DNA of 64,000 nucleotides from Paenibacillus stellifer (GCF_000758685.1 NZ_CP009286.1:4060501-4124500), one strand, 5' to 3'; shown: positions 26,921 through 36,869, numbered from the stretch's first letter. Notes: generated by a model not told the origin, from the sequence alone. A program made the numbers and translations.

Positions 26921-27800
26921 GCTGAACACCTTCTTTCTTCAGCAGCGGGAAGCCGAGTTTCTCGCGCTCCTCTACATACGTTGCCGCCACCTGGCGGGCC
27001 AGGTTGCGCACTCTTGTAATAAAGCCCGTCCGTTCCGTCACGCTGATTGCGCCGCGCGCGTCCAGCAGATTGAAAGTGTGCGAGCATTTCAGCACATAAT
27101 CATAGGCCGGGAACACGAGATGCCGGTCCATGGCCCGTCTGGCTTCCGCCTCATACGTATTGAACAGTCCGAACAGCATGCTCACATCCGACACCTCGAA
27201 GGTATAGGTGGAGTGCTCCACTTCCGGCTGGTGGAACACGTCACCATAGGTCAGGCCGTCCACCCACTCCAGGTCGAATACATTTTCCTTCTCCTGGATA
27301 TAGGAAGCGAGACGCTCCATGCCATACGTAATCTCAACCGATACCGGGCTTGTCTCAATGCCGCCCACCTGCTGGAAATACGTGAACTGTGTGATTTCCA
27401 TACCATCCAGCCATACTTCCCAGCCGAGGCCGGCGCAGCCCAGCGACGGATTCTCCCAGTTGTCTTCGACGAACCGGATATCGTGCTGGAGCGGATCGAC
27501 GCCGAGCGCTTTCAGGCTGTCCAGGTAAATTTCCTGAATATTGTCCGGCGACGGCTTAATAATGACCTGGTATTGGTGATGCTGGTACAGGCGGTTTGGA
27601 TTCTCCCCGTAACGTCCGTCAGACGGACGGCGGGAAGGCTCGACATAAGCAACCTTCCATGGCTCCGGTCCGAGCGAACGCAGGAACGTCATCGGATTCA
27701 TCGTACCCGCGCCCTTTTCCGTATCGTAGGGCTGGACGATAATGCAGTTCTGTTTCGCCCAGAACTCATTCAGCGTCAAGATCATCTGCTGAAAATTCAT
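26913..27800 (-). CDS. glyQ: Glycyl-tRNA synthetase alpha subunit
   Basis: A 295-residue catalytic class II aminoacyl-tRNA synthetase subunit that activates glycine. Family motifs: [19 protein letters not shown] at the start, [38 protein letters not shown] and YYKVI-type core residues ([12 protein letters not shown]). The ATG at 27800 has AAGGAG 10 bases upstream and gives the normal length; the frame is open upstream through the leader. Transcription is controlled by a T-box leader. Confidence 0.98.
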   Translation of the reverse strand: MNFQQMILTLNEFWAKQNCIIVQPYDTEKGAGTMNPMTFLRSLGPEPWKVAYVEPSRRPSDGRYGENPNRLYQHHQYQVIIKPSPDNIQEIYLDSLKALGVDPLQHDIRFVEDNWENPSLGCAGLGWEVWLDGMEITQFTYFQQVGGIETSPVSVEITYGMERLASYIQEKENVFDLEWVDGLTYGDVFHQPEVEHSTYTFEVSDVSMLFGLFNTYEAEARRAMDRHLVFPAYDYVLKCSHTFNLLDARGAISVTERTGFITRVRNLARQVAATYVEEREKLGFPLLKKEGVQLG

Positions 27801-27851
27801 GTTACACCGACTCCTTCGCTTCTTAATTTCTATCTGCGATGGAGGCGGTGC

Positions 27852-28174
27852 TTTTGACATATCAAAAAGCTCCCGCCCCCATGCCTGAAGTTCAGACATA
27901 GGGACGAGAGCTGTTCATTCTCCCGCGGTTCCACCCTACTTGATTCCGCATACCTTCCGGATCTCCGGCGATGATCAGAATCCACTTTCGCTGCCGCTTT
28001 GCGCACTCCCGGACGCCCTTTCATAGCCGCTGCCTCCTCCGGGCTTCCACTACCCCCGGCTCGCTAAAAATCAGCATCTCGGCCACTACTTTTCCGTTCA
28101 ACATGCTTGCCGGATCATCCGGCGGCGGCCCTTCCGATATACTGCCTTTGAATGGCAGATTTCAAGAAGAAACT
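27852..28174 (-). promoter_or_regulatory. Glycine T-box riboswitch leader of glyQS
   Basis: The T-box AGGGTGGAACCGCGGG (27922-27937) can pair with the 5' arm of a terminator formed by AGCTCTCGTCCC (27901-27912) and GGGGGCGGGAGCT (27868-27880), followed by TTTTT. Stem I shows the S-turn AGTA (near 28091), the AG-bulge region AGCGAGCCGGGGGTAGTG, and a GGC triplet (in AAAGGGCGTCC near 28018), the likely glycine specifier codon. Uncharged tRNA-Gly would stabilise the antiterminator and switch glyQS on. Confidence 0.93.
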
Positions 28175-28180
28175 GTTCCT

Positions 28181-28209
28181 ATATTAACGGAAAACAGGGC
28201 TTTCGTCAA
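28181..28209 (-). promoter_or_regulatory. Sigma-A promoter of the glyQS T-box leader
   Basis: Minus strand: -35 TTGACG (28204-28209), a 17-base spacer, -10 TAATAT (28181-28186). The -35 box overlaps the recO stop codon. Confidence 0.8.
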
Positions 28210-28961
28210 ATCCCGTATTTATCGAGCTGGTCCAGGAAGCTCTGCGATTTCAGATGCAGACCAAGCTGGGTGTCCATGAACGCGCGCATGACCTTTTTGA
28301 GTTCCTCGCGCGTGCTCTCTTTGACATCGACATTCCCGAGCCTGGTCAGGTCGAGGGCGGCGAACAGGCGCAGGAGCTTCAGCGTCCGGAGCGAGACCTC
28401 CATAGCCGGCGGATCATTGTGCCGGCAGGCGCGGCACAGCACGCCGCCCAGCCTCGGACTGATTCTCAGCTCCTCGTCCGGCTTCTCTTCGCCGCAGACG
28501 ACACAGGCATCAAGCTGCGGTCCGTAGCCGGCCGCCTGCAGAATTTTCATCTCGAACACATTGATGATAACGCCCGGTTCCTTGCCTTGTTCCAGCGCGT
28601 TCAGACATGCCGACAGCTGCCGGAACCAGAAGCTGCCCGTCTCTTCGTCATGGAGCACGCGGTCCAGCAGCTCACAGGCGTAAGCGCCGTAGGCCGCTTT
28701 GACCAAATCCTCGCGGATCGCATGATGGGAATCGATAATCTCGCCGGAGTTCAGTGTCCCGAGACCGCTGTTATTTCGAAAAAAAACATAAAGACCCTGT
28801 GTAAAAGGCTGGACCAGAGCGGCATGGCGGCTCTTCACCTTCTTGGCTCCCCTGACGAGAACGCCTACCTTGCCCGTGTTTTCGGTGCAAAGTGTAACGA
28901 TCGCATTCCCTTCGCCGTAGTCCATACTGCGGAGGACGATCCCTTCAACCCTGTGTAGCAT
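28206..28961 (-). CDS. recO: DNA repair protein RecO
   Basis: A 251-residue recombination mediator that loads RecA with RecF/RecR and anneals single strands. The N-terminal OB fold begins MLHRVEGIVLRSMDYGEGN; the C-terminal half contains a four-cysteine zinc site (CVVCGEE and GGVLCRACRH). The ATG at 28961 gives the standard N-terminus; a GTG at 28979 is less likely. It follows era and yqzL in the usual order. Confidence 0.97.
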   Translation of the reverse strand: MLHRVEGIVLRSMDYGEGNAIVTLCTENTGKVGVLVRGAKKVKSRHAALVQPFTQGLYVFFRNNSGLGTLNSGEIIDSHHAIREDLVKAAYGAYACELLDRVLHDEETGSFWFRQLSACLNALEQGKEPGVIINVFEMKILQAAGYGPQLDACVVCGEEKPDEELRISPRLGGVLCRACRHNDPPAMEVSLRTLKLLRLFAALDLTRLGNVDVKESTREELKKVMRAFMDTQLGLHLKSQSFLDQLDKYGI

Positions 28962-28997
28962 GCCTCTTCCCCCAACCACTGGGCAAGCAACCAGTCC

Positions 28998-29141
28998 TTA
29001 CTGAGCTTCTTCATCATAGACCTGCTCATCTTCCCCCGCGGTTCCGGCTTCCCCTTCAGGCATATCCGCTGCCTGGCGGTACAGCAGGTAGGCGTCGACA
29101 TCACCAGTCATTGCAAAATACTTCCACGAAAAATCTCGCAT
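28998..29141 (-). CDS. yqzL: YqzL family small protein
   Basis: A 47-residue protein with an N-terminus MRDFSWKYFAMTGDVDAYLL and an acidic tail ending DEEAQ. The F-S-W-K-x-F-x-x-T-G-x-V-D-A-Y-L-L pattern is the YqzL family core, and YqzL lies between era and recO in B. subtilis, exactly as here. An AGGGGGA ribosome site lies about 8 bases before the ATG. The function is unknown. It is too short for many gene finders and easily missed. Confidence 0.88.
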   Translation of the reverse strand: MRDFSWKYFAMTGDVDAYLLYRQAADMPEGEAGTAGEDEQVYDEEAQ

Positions 29142-29248
29142 TCGTATATCCCCCTTCGCAAATCACGATGCCTTCCTAAAGTAGGATGACCTTTGCGATG
29201 GGTTCTATCCTTGCAATTCCTGGCAGTCCGGCGCGCCTGAGGAAGAAA

Positions 29249-30142
29249 TTACTGATCCTTGTGGAAGCCCAAATCGCGCAGAACGCGCTCCTGGTTCCGC
29301 CAGTCTTTTTTCACTTTGACCCACAGCTCAAGAAACGTCTTCGAGCCCAGCAGGTTCTCGATATCGGTGCGGGCCCGTCTGCCGACTTCTTTCAGCATGG
29401 CGCCCTGCTTGCCGATAATAATGCCTTTTTGCGAATCGCGCTCGACAAAAATAACAGCCGAAATATGCACGACTCCGTTCGATTCGGCGCGCATGTCCTC
29501 AATCGCCACCGCAATGGAATGCGGGACCTCTTCACGGGTCAGGTGCAGAATTTTCTCACGGATCAGCTCGGCGATAACGAACTGCTCCGGATGGTCGGTG
29601 ACCTGATCCTCCGGATAATACTGCGGCCCTTCCGGCAAATACTTCTCCAGCTGCTCCAGAAGCGTATTCACATTGCTGCCCACTTTGGCGGAAATCGGTA
29701 CGATCTCGGCAAAATCATGGAGCTTGCTGTACTCCGTAATCATCGGCAGCAGCGCATCCGGCTCCAGCTTGTCGATTTTGTTCATGACGAGTATGACCGG
29801 CGTCTTCACATTTTTCAGCTGCTCGGCAATGAAGCGGTCTCCGCCTCCGAGTCCTTCGGATGCATCGATCAGGAACAGTACCGCCTCTACCTCGCCCAGC
29901 GTGCTTATAGCGGTCTGGTTCATGTAATCGCCCAGCTTGGACTGGCGTTTGTGAATACCCGGCGTATCGAGGAAGACGATCTGGGACTTATTCGTCGTAT
30001 ATACCCCGTGAATTTTGTTGCGTGTTGTCTGCGGCTTGTCCGACATGATAGCGATCTTCTGGCCGATGACCTGGTTCATCAGTGTCGATTTGCCGACATT
30101 GGGCCTGCCGATAATTGCGACAAAGCCTGAATGGAATGACAT
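29249..30142 (-). CDS. era: GTPase Era
   Basis: A 297-residue GTPase needed for 16S rRNA processing and 30S assembly. The P-loop GRPNVGKST is at residues 12-20, followed by the switch II motif DTPGIH and NKID, then the C-terminal KH domain ([15 protein letters not shown]) that binds the 16S 3' end. AGGAGG lies six bases before the ATG. In most Bacillales cdd sits immediately upstream; here a 545-bp repeat-filled gap intervenes, so era may rely on its own promoter or on read-through. Confidence 0.98.
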   Translation of the reverse strand: MSFHSGFVAIIGRPNVGKSTLMNQVIGQKIAIMSDKPQTTRNKIHGVYTTNKSQIVFLDTPGIHKRQSKLGDYMNQTAISTLGEVEAVLFLIDASEGLGGGDRFIAEQLKNVKTPVILVMNKIDKLEPDALLPMITEYSKLHDFAEIVPISAKVGSNVNTLLEQLEKYLPEGPQYYPEDQVTDHPEQFVIAELIREKILHLTREEVPHSIAVAIEDMRAESNGVVHISAVIFVERDSQKGIIIGKQGAMLKEVGRRARTDIENLLGSKTFLELWVKVKKDWRNQERVLRDLGFHKDQ

Positions 30143-30687
30143 ATGTTTCCTCCTGTTCTACCCCCTCAATCCCCCTGATAGGGGGACTCCAAGGGCTCCG
30201 CCCTCTGGACACCCTGAAATTGGCGTGCCTGCTGCGGTTGCGTCGTTGATGGGACGGTGGCGAAGGACCCGCTTACGTTCCCTTTGGTCACCCGCTCACG
30301 TTTGCGCCTGGAAAACAGGTGGGGCGCCTAGTGTGGCGGGTTATTTGCTGCTATGTGCGTGTGCGCGCTGGCTCCTTCGGAGCATCGCTCACGTCTGCGT
30401 GAAAAGACGAAGGCGTTGCGTTGGGTGCTTGACTGCTCTTGTGTGCGTGTGCGCGCTGGCTCCTTCGGAGCATCGCTCACGTCTGCGCACAAAGACGAGG
30501 GCGATGCGCTGCGTTTGCCTGCCGCTGTGTGCGTGTGCGCGCTGGCTCCTTCGGAGCGCCGCTTACGTCTGCGCACAAAGACGAAGAGCGATGTGCTGCG
30601 TTTGCCTGCTGCTGTGTGCGTATGCACGCTGGCTCCTTCGGAGCATGGCTTACGTCTGCGCAGGGCACAAAGTTCCTTTGCTGAACC
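30143..30687. repeat. Tandem repeat array (about 87-bp units, four clear copies) between cdd and era
   Basis: Four units begin with GTGTGCGTGTGCGCGCTGGC or a close variant at 30353, 30441, 30527 and 30614 (periods 88, 86, 87). Each contains the hairpin GCTCCTTCGGAGC and then CGCTCACGTCTGCGCAC. The fourth copy is partial, and a decayed copy lies at about 30262-30352. The left end (30150-30215) has further small palindromes (CCCCCTGATAGGGGG, AGGGCTCCGCCCT). The 86/88 periods break the reading frame, so the array is not a repeat-protein gene. No target-site duplication or transposase is visible. Confidence 0.9.
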
Positions 30688-31107
30688 TTACTCCGGTTTC
30701 TGTCCTTGTCTCAATTCCTCGGAGCCGAAGGCGCCGGGAAGCAGCTCGCGGACCGTCGTCTCGCGAATATCGCCCTTCATATTGCCGAGGATGATCTTCA
30801 TATCGGGATCGCACAGCTCGGCAATCACCTGGCGGCAGATGCCGCAGGGCGTGATCGGCAGATCCGTGTCGCCGACAACGGCGAGCGCCTTGAATGTGCC
30901 TGGCTTTTGTCCATGGGCCATCGCGCTGAACAGAGCGGTGCGCTCCGCGCAGTTGGTTGCACCGTAAGCGGCGTTTTCAATGTTGAAGCCCTGGTGCACC
31001 TTTCCGTCCTGATCGAGAAGCGCGGCTCCCACACCAAAACGGGAGTATGGAATATAGGCGTTGGCATGTGCTTTGACAGCTTCTTGCAGCAGAAGTTTGG
31101 AATCCAT
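30688..31107 (-). CDS. cdd: Cytidine deaminase
   Basis: A 139-residue homotetrameric-type zinc enzyme that deaminates cytidine and deoxycytidine to uridine forms for pyrimidine salvage. Zinc ligands and catalytic glutamate are C53 and E55 in TNCAERTALF, and C88 and C91 in TPCGICRQVI. Residues FNIENAAYG bind the ribose. It lies downstream of dgkA on the same strand, as in B. subtilis, and is followed by the tandem repeat array. Confidence 0.97.
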   Translation of the reverse strand: MDSKLLLQEAVKAHANAYIPYSRFGVGAALLDQDGKVHQGFNIENAAYGATNCAERTALFSAMAHGQKPGTFKALAVVGDTDLPITPCGICRQVIAELCDPDMKIILGNMKGDIRETTVRELLPGAFGSEELRQGQKPE

Positions 31108-31163
31108 CTTTTGTCCATCTCCCTGATATCAATTATTTGTGCCCTATTGGGCTGCATTCCTTG

Positions 31164-31558
31164 TTATGACATAAACCCTGTGATCCAGTCCATCACCGGA
31201 TGGTAAAAAACATACAGACCCGCAATCACCGCGAACACGGCGGTCAGCAGCACCGCCCCAGCGGCGGTATCCTTGGCCGCCTTGGCCAGAGGATGAATGT
31301 CCGGAGACACGAGATCGACCACCGATTCCACCGCCGTATTCATCAGCTCGGTGCCGAGAACCAGCGTAATTGCCAGCAGCAGGAGCATCCAGTCGCCCGG
31401 CGACACCCGGAACACAGCGGCCAATACAAGCACGATGACGGCGACTCCGGAGTGAACCCTCATATTCAGTTCGTTCCGGAAGGCAAGCGCGATGCCCTGG
31501 GCCGCATACCGAAACGACTTCCAGAAACGCTTGGGACCGCCGCCGTATTCTTCGGCAT
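31164..31558 (-). CDS. dgkA: Diacylglycerol/undecaprenol kinase DgkA, apparent frameshift near the 5' end
   Basis: A small integral membrane kinase of the prokaryotic DgkA family, which in Gram-positives phosphorylates undecaprenol. Core motifs are ALAFRNELNMRVH, GTELMNTAVESVVDL and HPLAKAAKDTAAGAV, with three hydrophobic helices. The conserved N-terminal KRFWKSFRYAAQG lies upstream of the first in-frame ATG (31463) and has no ATG, GTG or TTG start before an in-frame stop. The natural start, the ATG at 31558 overlapping the ybeY stop behind AGGTGGGG, is one base out of frame. Either a base is missing near the GGCGGCGG run or translation shifts by -1. Starting at 31463 would drop the conserved amphipathic helix. 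Confidence 0.8.
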
Positions 31559-32049
31559 CAGCGGGTCAGCCCCACCTGCGAGAGCACCTGCTCCTGCTTG
31601 CCCATCATTTCCGCCTCGGATGCTTCATCCTGATGATCATAGCCCAGCAGATGGAGAAAGCCGTGTACGAACAAGAAGCCCAGCTCGCGTTCCAGCGAAT
31701 GTCCGTACTCTTCCGCCTGCTCCTTGGCCCGGGTGACGGAGATGATAATATCTCCCAGCATGTCAGGAATGTCTTCCGACGAATCCTCAACCTCATAGAC
31801 GATTTCAGGCTCGTCCTCTCCGGACTCATTCAGAGCGAATGAGAGCACATCGGTCGGACGGTCGATGCCCCGGTATTCCCGGTTCAATTCATGAATCCGT
31901 TCGTTATCGACAAAGGTCAGATCAACTTCGCCGCCGTCGACCCCTTCCAGCTTGCCCGCTTTTTCCAAAATTTGCTCCATCAGCGAGATCAGCGATTCGC
32001 CGATTTCCATTTCCTGCTGCTCATTGTTCCATACCAGCTGCAAGCTCAT
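31558..32049 (-). CDS. ybeY: Endoribonuclease YbeY (rRNA maturation factor)
   Basis: A 163-residue zinc metalloprotein for 16S rRNA 3'-end maturation and ribosome quality control. The zinc site [11 protein letters not shown] supplies H129, H133 and H139. The middle motif [15 protein letters not shown] is also typical. Its start overlaps the pgpH stop (ATGA). Corresponds to B. subtilis yqfG. Confidence 0.97.
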   Translation of the reverse strand: MSLQLVWNNEQQEMEIGESLISLMEQILEKAGKLEGVDGGEVDLTFVDNERIHELNREYRGIDRPTDVLSFALNESGEDEPEIVYEVEDSSEDIPDMLGDIIISVTRAKEQAEEYGHSLERELGFLFVHGFLHLLGYDHQDEASEAEMMGKQEQVLSQVGLTR

Positions 32050-34307
32050 GCATGCACGGCCCCTTCCTCTTTTTTCGGCTTCTTGGCTTCCTCCGGGTAT
32101 TCAATCCGCGAATGGAAAATGCCCATCACCGTCTCTTTCAGCGTTCGTGCGATAATATCCAGCTCCTTCAGCGTCAGGTCGCACTCGTCGAACTGATGAT
32201 CGTCCAGACGGCTCTTGATAATCTTCTCGATCATCGTCTCTACCTGTTCCACAGTAGGGCTACGCAGCGAGCGCACGGCCGCCTCCACGCTGTCGGCAAT
32301 GCCGATGACCGCCGATTCCTTCGACTGCGCCTTCGGGCCGGGGTAGCGGAAATCATCCTCGGTGAAGTCGGGCTCCACGCCTTTTTCCTCCGCCTGCCGA
32401 AGCGCCTTATGGTAAAAATAATGCAAAAACGTCGTTCCGTGATGCTGCTCCGCGATATCCCGTATCGGCTTCGGTAGCTTATACTCCTTCAGCATTTCCA
32501 CCCCGTCGCGGGCATGGGCAACGATGATGGATTTGCTTAGCATGGGATCGATCGAATCATGCGGATTTTCCATATTGTTCTGGTTCTCGATAAAATAAAA
32601 CGGCCTCTTTGTCTTCCCGATATCGTGGTAATAGGAGCCGACCCGGCACAGCAGACCGTCCGCGCCAATCGCCTCGGCTGCAGCCTCCGACAAATTGCCG
32701 ACCATAACGCTGTGGTGGTACGTTCCCGGCGTCTCGATCAGCAGCTTGCGCAGCAGCGGGTGATTCGGATTGGACAGTTCCACAAGCTTCAGAGCGGAAA
32801 GAATGCCGAAAGCCGATTCGAAGAAAGGCATTAGTCCGATGACTAGAACGACGGTTACAAGGCCGCCGGCGAATGCGAAGCCAATGGCATATACGGTTTG
32901 AACCTGCTGCCAGTCGCCGCCGCCAAGTAGCTTGGTCATGAATACGGTCAGCGATCCGAGCAGGCAGACGAGTATGCCGCCCTTGAACAGCGTCGCCCGC
33001 TGTCCCGCACGATAGGTTGCGAACACGGCGGTGAACGACACGACAAGCGCGAAGAAGCCGTAATTGAAATCGAAGATCGTATTCTGCTGCAGGTTCAGAA
33101 TGACGCTGGCAAGCGCAGCGAACAAGAACGAACAGAAATAAGCCAGCGTAATATCAAGCAGCAGCGAGACGAGCATCGCTCCGATGGCGACAGGTGCCAG
33201 ATATCCCATATAAGGCCGGGTATCGCTCTGGAGGAACGCCGCGATTCGCAGGGATAAGATTGTAATCAGAAAGACGAGAACCAGCATAAGCAGTTGGGAG
33301 TTATTATACTTGAAGCCGGAAGAACCGGTGCTCCCCGACTGCCGGATGAACATTAAGAGACCGAATGCCAGCAGAGCGGACAGGATCAAGAGGCCAAGCT
33401 GCGGCCAATAATCGATGTTGGTCCGAAGCAGTCCGTTCTCGTCCAGCAGCTGATAGAGCTCAGGCGTGATAAGCTGGCCTTTGGCTACCAGCACCTCACC
33501 CTGCTCGATATAGACGGGAGGCGTGTTCTCGCGGGCCTGAACCTCCGCATCCTTGGTCGCATCCTCATCGTAAAATTTATTGGCCGTAATCGCCAGCCGG
33601 GCGAGCTCCTGCACGACCTCGCGGGCCGTACGCTGCGTAAGCGAGCTGATGCTGACCTGCTCGGCCACCTTGGCCCGGGCGGCATCGGCCTCCTTGATCT
33701 GATCATTCATCAGACGGCTGACGATGTCACGGGCTACCGGCTTCATCTCGATAATGTCCTGGGAGGTCAGGCGCGGAATCTTGATATAGGTTTCTTCCGG
33801 GATAGAATACGCCTGTTCTTTGATCCGGGTCTGCATCTCATCCAGCAGATTATTCGAGTATGTCCCGGAATTGCGGGCCGACGCCACAAAGCTCAGCACA
33901 TAATCATTCGCCCGCTGCGGGATCTCCTCCCGGTAGATGGCGGTTTTGTCGCTTTGGGAGATCGAATCATCCTGATTAAGACGGTCGATGCGGTCGAGCA
34001 GGGAAGTTACGAGATTCTCCGGACGGATCTGGATAATCTCGTATTTCGTATCTACGTTCTGGGCGGCCTCCTCCTGCGCCTTCAGCGTCGCCTTTTTATC
34101 GGGAATCCTGCTCGGTGATGTGATCTCCTTGGCGCTGTGGGTTCCCTCTTTGATGTCATACCGTTTGGGGAGCAGATCCGGAGACAGGCTGAAATAGAAC
34201 AAAATACCCAGCAGCAAAAACAAAGCATAGCGCGCCCCCGCGCTATACTTCCAGCCGGAATTGTTGTAGGTGAATCCGCTGAATTTGGAGGGTTGCTTTG
34301 AAGTCAT
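32046..34307 (-). CDS. pgpH: 7TM-HD family c-di-AMP phosphodiesterase (PgpH/YqfF)
   Basis: A 753-residue membrane enzyme. After one N-terminal helix (about 25-45) comes an extracellular 7TMR-HD domain of roughly 250 residues, then seven transmembrane helices (about 285-500), then a cytoplasmic HD domain (about 515-700) with [19 protein letters not shown] and IAEQHHGT. PgpH/YqfF-type proteins hydrolyse the second messenger c-di-AMP. It sits between phoH and ybeY, the standard Bacillales order, and overlaps ybeY by four bases. Confidence 0.96.
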   Translation of the reverse strand: MTSKQPSKFSGFTYNNSGWKYSAGARYALFLLLGILFYFSLSPDLLPKRYDIKEGTHSAKEITSPSRIPDKKATLKAQEEAAQNVDTKYEIIQIRPENLVTSLLDRIDRLNQDDSISQSDKTAIYREEIPQRANDYVLSFVASARNSGTYSNNLLDEMQTRIKEQAYSIPEETYIKIPRLTSQDIIEMKPVARDIVSRLMNDQIKEADAARAKVAEQVSISSLTQRTAREVVQELARLAITANKFYDEDATKDAEVQARENTPPVYIEQGEVLVAKGQLITPELYQLLDENGLLRTNIDYWPQLGLLILSALLAFGLLMFIRQSGSTGSSGFKYNNSQLLMLVLVFLITILSLRIAAFLQSDTRPYMGYLAPVAIGAMLVSLLLDITLAYFCSFLFAALASVILNLQQNTIFDFNYGFFALVVSFTAVFATYRAGQRATLFKGGILVCLLGSLTVFMTKLLGGGDWQQVQTVYAIGFAFAGGLVTVVLVIGLMPFFESAFGILSALKLVELSNPNHPLLRKLLIETPGTYHHSVMVGNLSEAAAEAIGADGLLCRVGSYYHDIGKTKRPFYFIENQNNMENPHDSIDPMLSKSIIVAHARDGVEMLKEYKLPKPIRDIAEQHHGTTFLHYFYHKALRQAEEKGVEPDFTEDDFRYPGPKAQSKESAVIGIADSVEAAVRSLRSPTVEQVETMIEKIIKSRLDDHQFDECDLTLKELDIIARTLKETVMGIFHSRIEYPEEAKKPKKEEGAVHA

Positions 34308-34321
34308 GATGACGGTCCCCT

Positions 34322-35293
34322 TTATTCAAGGTTTTCAGCTGAATGCTCATAGGCCACAATGATCTTCTGCACCAGAGAATGCCGCACTACATCCTGTTCC
34401 GCGAAGTAGACGAACCCGATCTCATCGATTCCGGACAGGATCGTGTTGGCCTCGATCAATCCGGATTTTTTGCCCCGTGGCAGGTCGATCTGGGTGACGT
34501 CTCCTGTGATGACCATCTTGGACCCGAATCCAAGGCGTGTCAGGAACATCTTCATCTGCTCGGGGGTCGTATTCTGCGCTTCGTCCAGAATGATGAAGGA
34601 ATCATCAAGCGTGCGTCCCCGCATATATGCAAGAGGCGCGATTTCGATCAGACCCCGCTCCAGCGCCTTGGCCACCTGGTCGGGCCCCATGACGTCATAG
34701 AGCGCGTCGTACAAAGGACGAAGGTAAGGATCGACCTTCTCCTGCAGATCTCCCGGCAGAAAGCCAAGGCTTTCGCCGGCTTCCACGGCCGGACGGGTCA
34801 GAATAATCCGCTTGACCGATCCTTCCTTCAAAGCGGCGACGGCGAGCACGACGGCAATATACGTTTTTCCGGTCCCTGCAGGACCGATGCCGAATACGAT
34901 GTCCCTCTTCTTGATGGTTGTGACATAATGCTTCTGTCCAATCGTCTTGACTCGGATCGGTTTGCCGCGGAAGGTGGTGGTAATTTCGCCCTTGAACAGA
35001 TCCAGCAGCTGATCGGCCCGGAAATCCTTGGCCAGCTCGACGGCATACTGCACATCCCGCTCGCTAAGGATATATCCGCTTCTTACCAGGGAGAGCAGGG
35101 ATTGGAACAGCTGGGCCAGCATGTCCACTTCCCGCTCGCCGCCCCGCACGTTAAGCTCCGCTTCCCGCGAATCGATCACGGCGGGGATTTCTCTCTCAAT
35201 CAGCTTAAGGAATCCGTCCTGCGGGCCGAAAAGCGCCAGCGCTTCTCCCGCGTTTTGCAAAGATATGCGTATGCTTGCAGTCTTATCTGACAA
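34322..35293 (-). CDS. phoH: PhoH family ATPase
   Basis: A 323-residue cytosolic ATPase without a PIN domain. Walker A is GPAGTGKT at residues 137-144, Walker B is FIILDEAQNTTPEQ, and there is an N-terminal KH-like segment. The role is presumed to be in RNA or phosphate-starvation metabolism. The best start is a TTG at 35293, with AAGGAG 11 bases upstream; no ATG lies near the conserved N-terminus. It is the second PhoH paralogue in the window, beside the PIN-PhoH at the left edge. Confidence 0.95.
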   Translation of the reverse strand: MSDKTASIRISLQNAGEALALFGPQDGFLKLIEREIPAVIDSREAELNVRGGEREVDMLAQLFQSLLSLVRSGYILSERDVQYAVELAKDFRADQLLDLFKGEITTTFRGKPIRVKTIGQKHYVTTIKKRDIVFGIGPAGTGKTYIAVVLAVAALKEGSVKRIILTRPAVEAGESLGFLPGDLQEKVDPYLRPLYDALYDVMGPDQVAKALERGLIEIAPLAYMRGRTLDDSFIILDEAQNTTPEQMKMFLTRLGFGSKMVITGDVTQIDLPRGKKSGLIEANTILSGIDEIGFVYFAEQDVVRHSLVQKIIVAYEHSAENLE

Positions 35294-35299
35294 ATAGCC

Positions 35300-36490
35300 T
35301 CAGTCTCCTTGGTTGTATACTAACGGAAGCTCTTCCGCGATTCTTTCATCCACTTCAAACAACACTTTCATATAAACTTTACCATTCTCTTTCTTCTCAT
35401 GCAAAATTTTTTGGGCTTTGACGACGCTGTCGCTGCCGTAACGGGCTTTGATATCAGCCTCCGCCCGGGCAAGACCTTCCTGCTTCGCTTCCGCCGGCGT
35501 AAGGGTTGTTTCGGTAGTTTGGAGCTCCAATTCCTTCTCCGTCATCCAGCCCAGCGGCAGCTTGTATCCCCTCCAGGTAAGCGGATCATGCTCGGTCAGC
35601 GTCCGCGACTCTGTAAAATGCCCTCTGCCGTACCCCCACAGCTGAATGGCCCAGTTGCCGATCACCAAAAAGCTGCGGTCCTTCCTTTCCCCGGTGTAGG
35701 CGGTATAGGTTCGCGACAGCGGAGCCTCGATATTGTATTCATGCCAGACAAGGCCTCTGACCTCGCCCTTCGCCACAACATTCCGGGTGTTCGCTTCATC
35801 GCCGAGAATGCCGGATATCAGTATATCGCCCTTCTTCACCCTTGCGTTCCGCTCTACGACCGGCCTGCCCTGCTCCGCATAAATATCGGTTATCACCGCA
35901 TCCGTGCGGCTGATCAGGTGACGCGGGCTGTTCAGCTTCTGCGCTTCCGGCAGTGCGGCTTCGACGATCTGGATCGTGACCGCTGTCCCGTTCCTCTGAA
36001 TCCCTACCCAAGATACCCCGGGGAGACGGGCTGCAAGCTGCTTGGAGAGCTTGTCCGGCGAATTCATGCGCCAGATCCACTGGAACGGATAAATCCCTTC
36101 CTGGCGGGCGGCATCCAGCACATCCTCCGAAGCCAGGCGGCTGTTGCCCTCCACCCTTACGCTCCATACGAGCGAACAGAGAAGCACGAGGGCGGCGCCG
36201 AACAGCAGCAGTCCACCGGCGAAAAATTTACGCTTCAGCAGCCGGGACGCCACGAACGGCAGTCCGATCCGGCCCTTGACATGCATCCGGCAGCCTGTCT
36301 GCTTCAGAAGCGGCCGAAGAGCGAAAAAGTCATGCAGCAGTACATGCAGCTCCGCCCCGTTACCGGACGCTTTGACATTCCATATGGCGATACCCGCTTC
36401 ATTCACGGCATTGATGAACCGCTCGGGGCGCTCGCCCCTGATCGACAGACGCACCGTTCCACGTATCCATGACAGCGGCGGTTCCTTCAT
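35300..36490 (-). CDS. yqfD: Sporulation protein YqfD
   Basis: A 396-residue protein of the YqfD family. An N-terminal cytosolic domain precedes one transmembrane helix (about 92-112), then a large extracytoplasmic part with GIYPFQWIWRMNSPDKLSKQ and VSWVGIQRNGTAVTIQIVEA. YqfD is expressed under SigE in the mother cell and needed for efficient sporulation; it resembles stage IV proteins. The ATG overlaps the yqfC stop by four bases, so the pair is coupled. Confidence 0.95.
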   Translation of the reverse strand: MKEPPLSWIRGTVRLSIRGERPERFINAVNEAGIAIWNVKASGNGAELHVLLHDFFALRPLLKQTGCRMHVKGRIGLPFVASRLLKRKFFAGGLLLFGAALVLLCSLVWSVRVEGNSRLASEDVLDAARQEGIYPFQWIWRMNSPDKLSKQLAARLPGVSWVGIQRNGTAVTIQIVEAALPEAQKLNSPRHLISRTDAVITDIYAEQGRPVVERNARVKKGDILISGILGDEANTRNVVAKGEVRGLVWHEYNIEAPLSRTYTAYTGERKDRSFLVIGNWAIQLWGYGRGHFTESRTLTEHDPLTWRGYKLPLGWMTEKELELQTTETTLTPAEAKQEGLARAEADIKARYGSDSVVKAQKILHEKKENGKVYMKVLFEVDERIAEELPLVYNQGD

Positions 36491-36780
36491 CTGCTCTCCC
36501 CACTTTCCTTATATCTGATCTCGCAGATTATGCCTGTAAGCGTCAGTTCTTTTCCCAGAATGGACGTAACGACCAGATCCTCTCCGACGATCTCAAGCGA
36601 GCCCTTCGCAAGCGCAAGCTTAAGCTGCCCGGGGGAAAAGTGCAGCACGCCTCGGTGATTCTCAATGATCATCTCCCGATTCCCGATGAGGGTGATCCGG
36701 GGCATGTCGCTCAGCAGATCCTGCGGCAAATCCAGCAGTCCGCCCGTCCATCCCTTCAGACTGCGGCCGATCCGGGTCAT
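36487..36780 (-). CDS. yqfC: Sporulation protein YqfC
   Basis: A 97-residue YabP/YqfC family protein. The core is LPQDLLSDMPRITLIGNREM and IENHRGVLHFSPGQLKL, then TGIICEIRYKE near the end. It is made in the mother cell with YqfD. It overlaps yqfD by four bases and is preceded by a structured terminator-like element. Confidence 0.95.
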   Translation of the reverse strand: MTRIGRSLKGWTGGLLDLPQDLLSDMPRITLIGNREMIIENHRGVLHFSPGQLKLALAKGSLEIVGEDLVVTSILGKELTLTGIICEIRYKESGESR

Positions 36781-36869
36781 ATGTAGACGCTCCCCCTTCC
36801 TGTACTGTACACCTTATGCGGAAGCATGCTGATTTATGAAGCGCTCGGAAGCTTTCCGCCCCGTAACCG

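Noticed and set aside
30353..30672. Repeat array considered as a CRISPR
   Set aside because: Units are contiguous and about 87 bp long, with no unique 25-40 bp spacers and no cas genes nearby; variation between units is point-like.
30015..30794. 259-codon plus-strand frame with repeated CACARWLLRS-type peptide
   Set aside because: It overlaps era antisense, its repeats come from the DNA array with shifting period, and it has no ribosome site or plausible protein composition.
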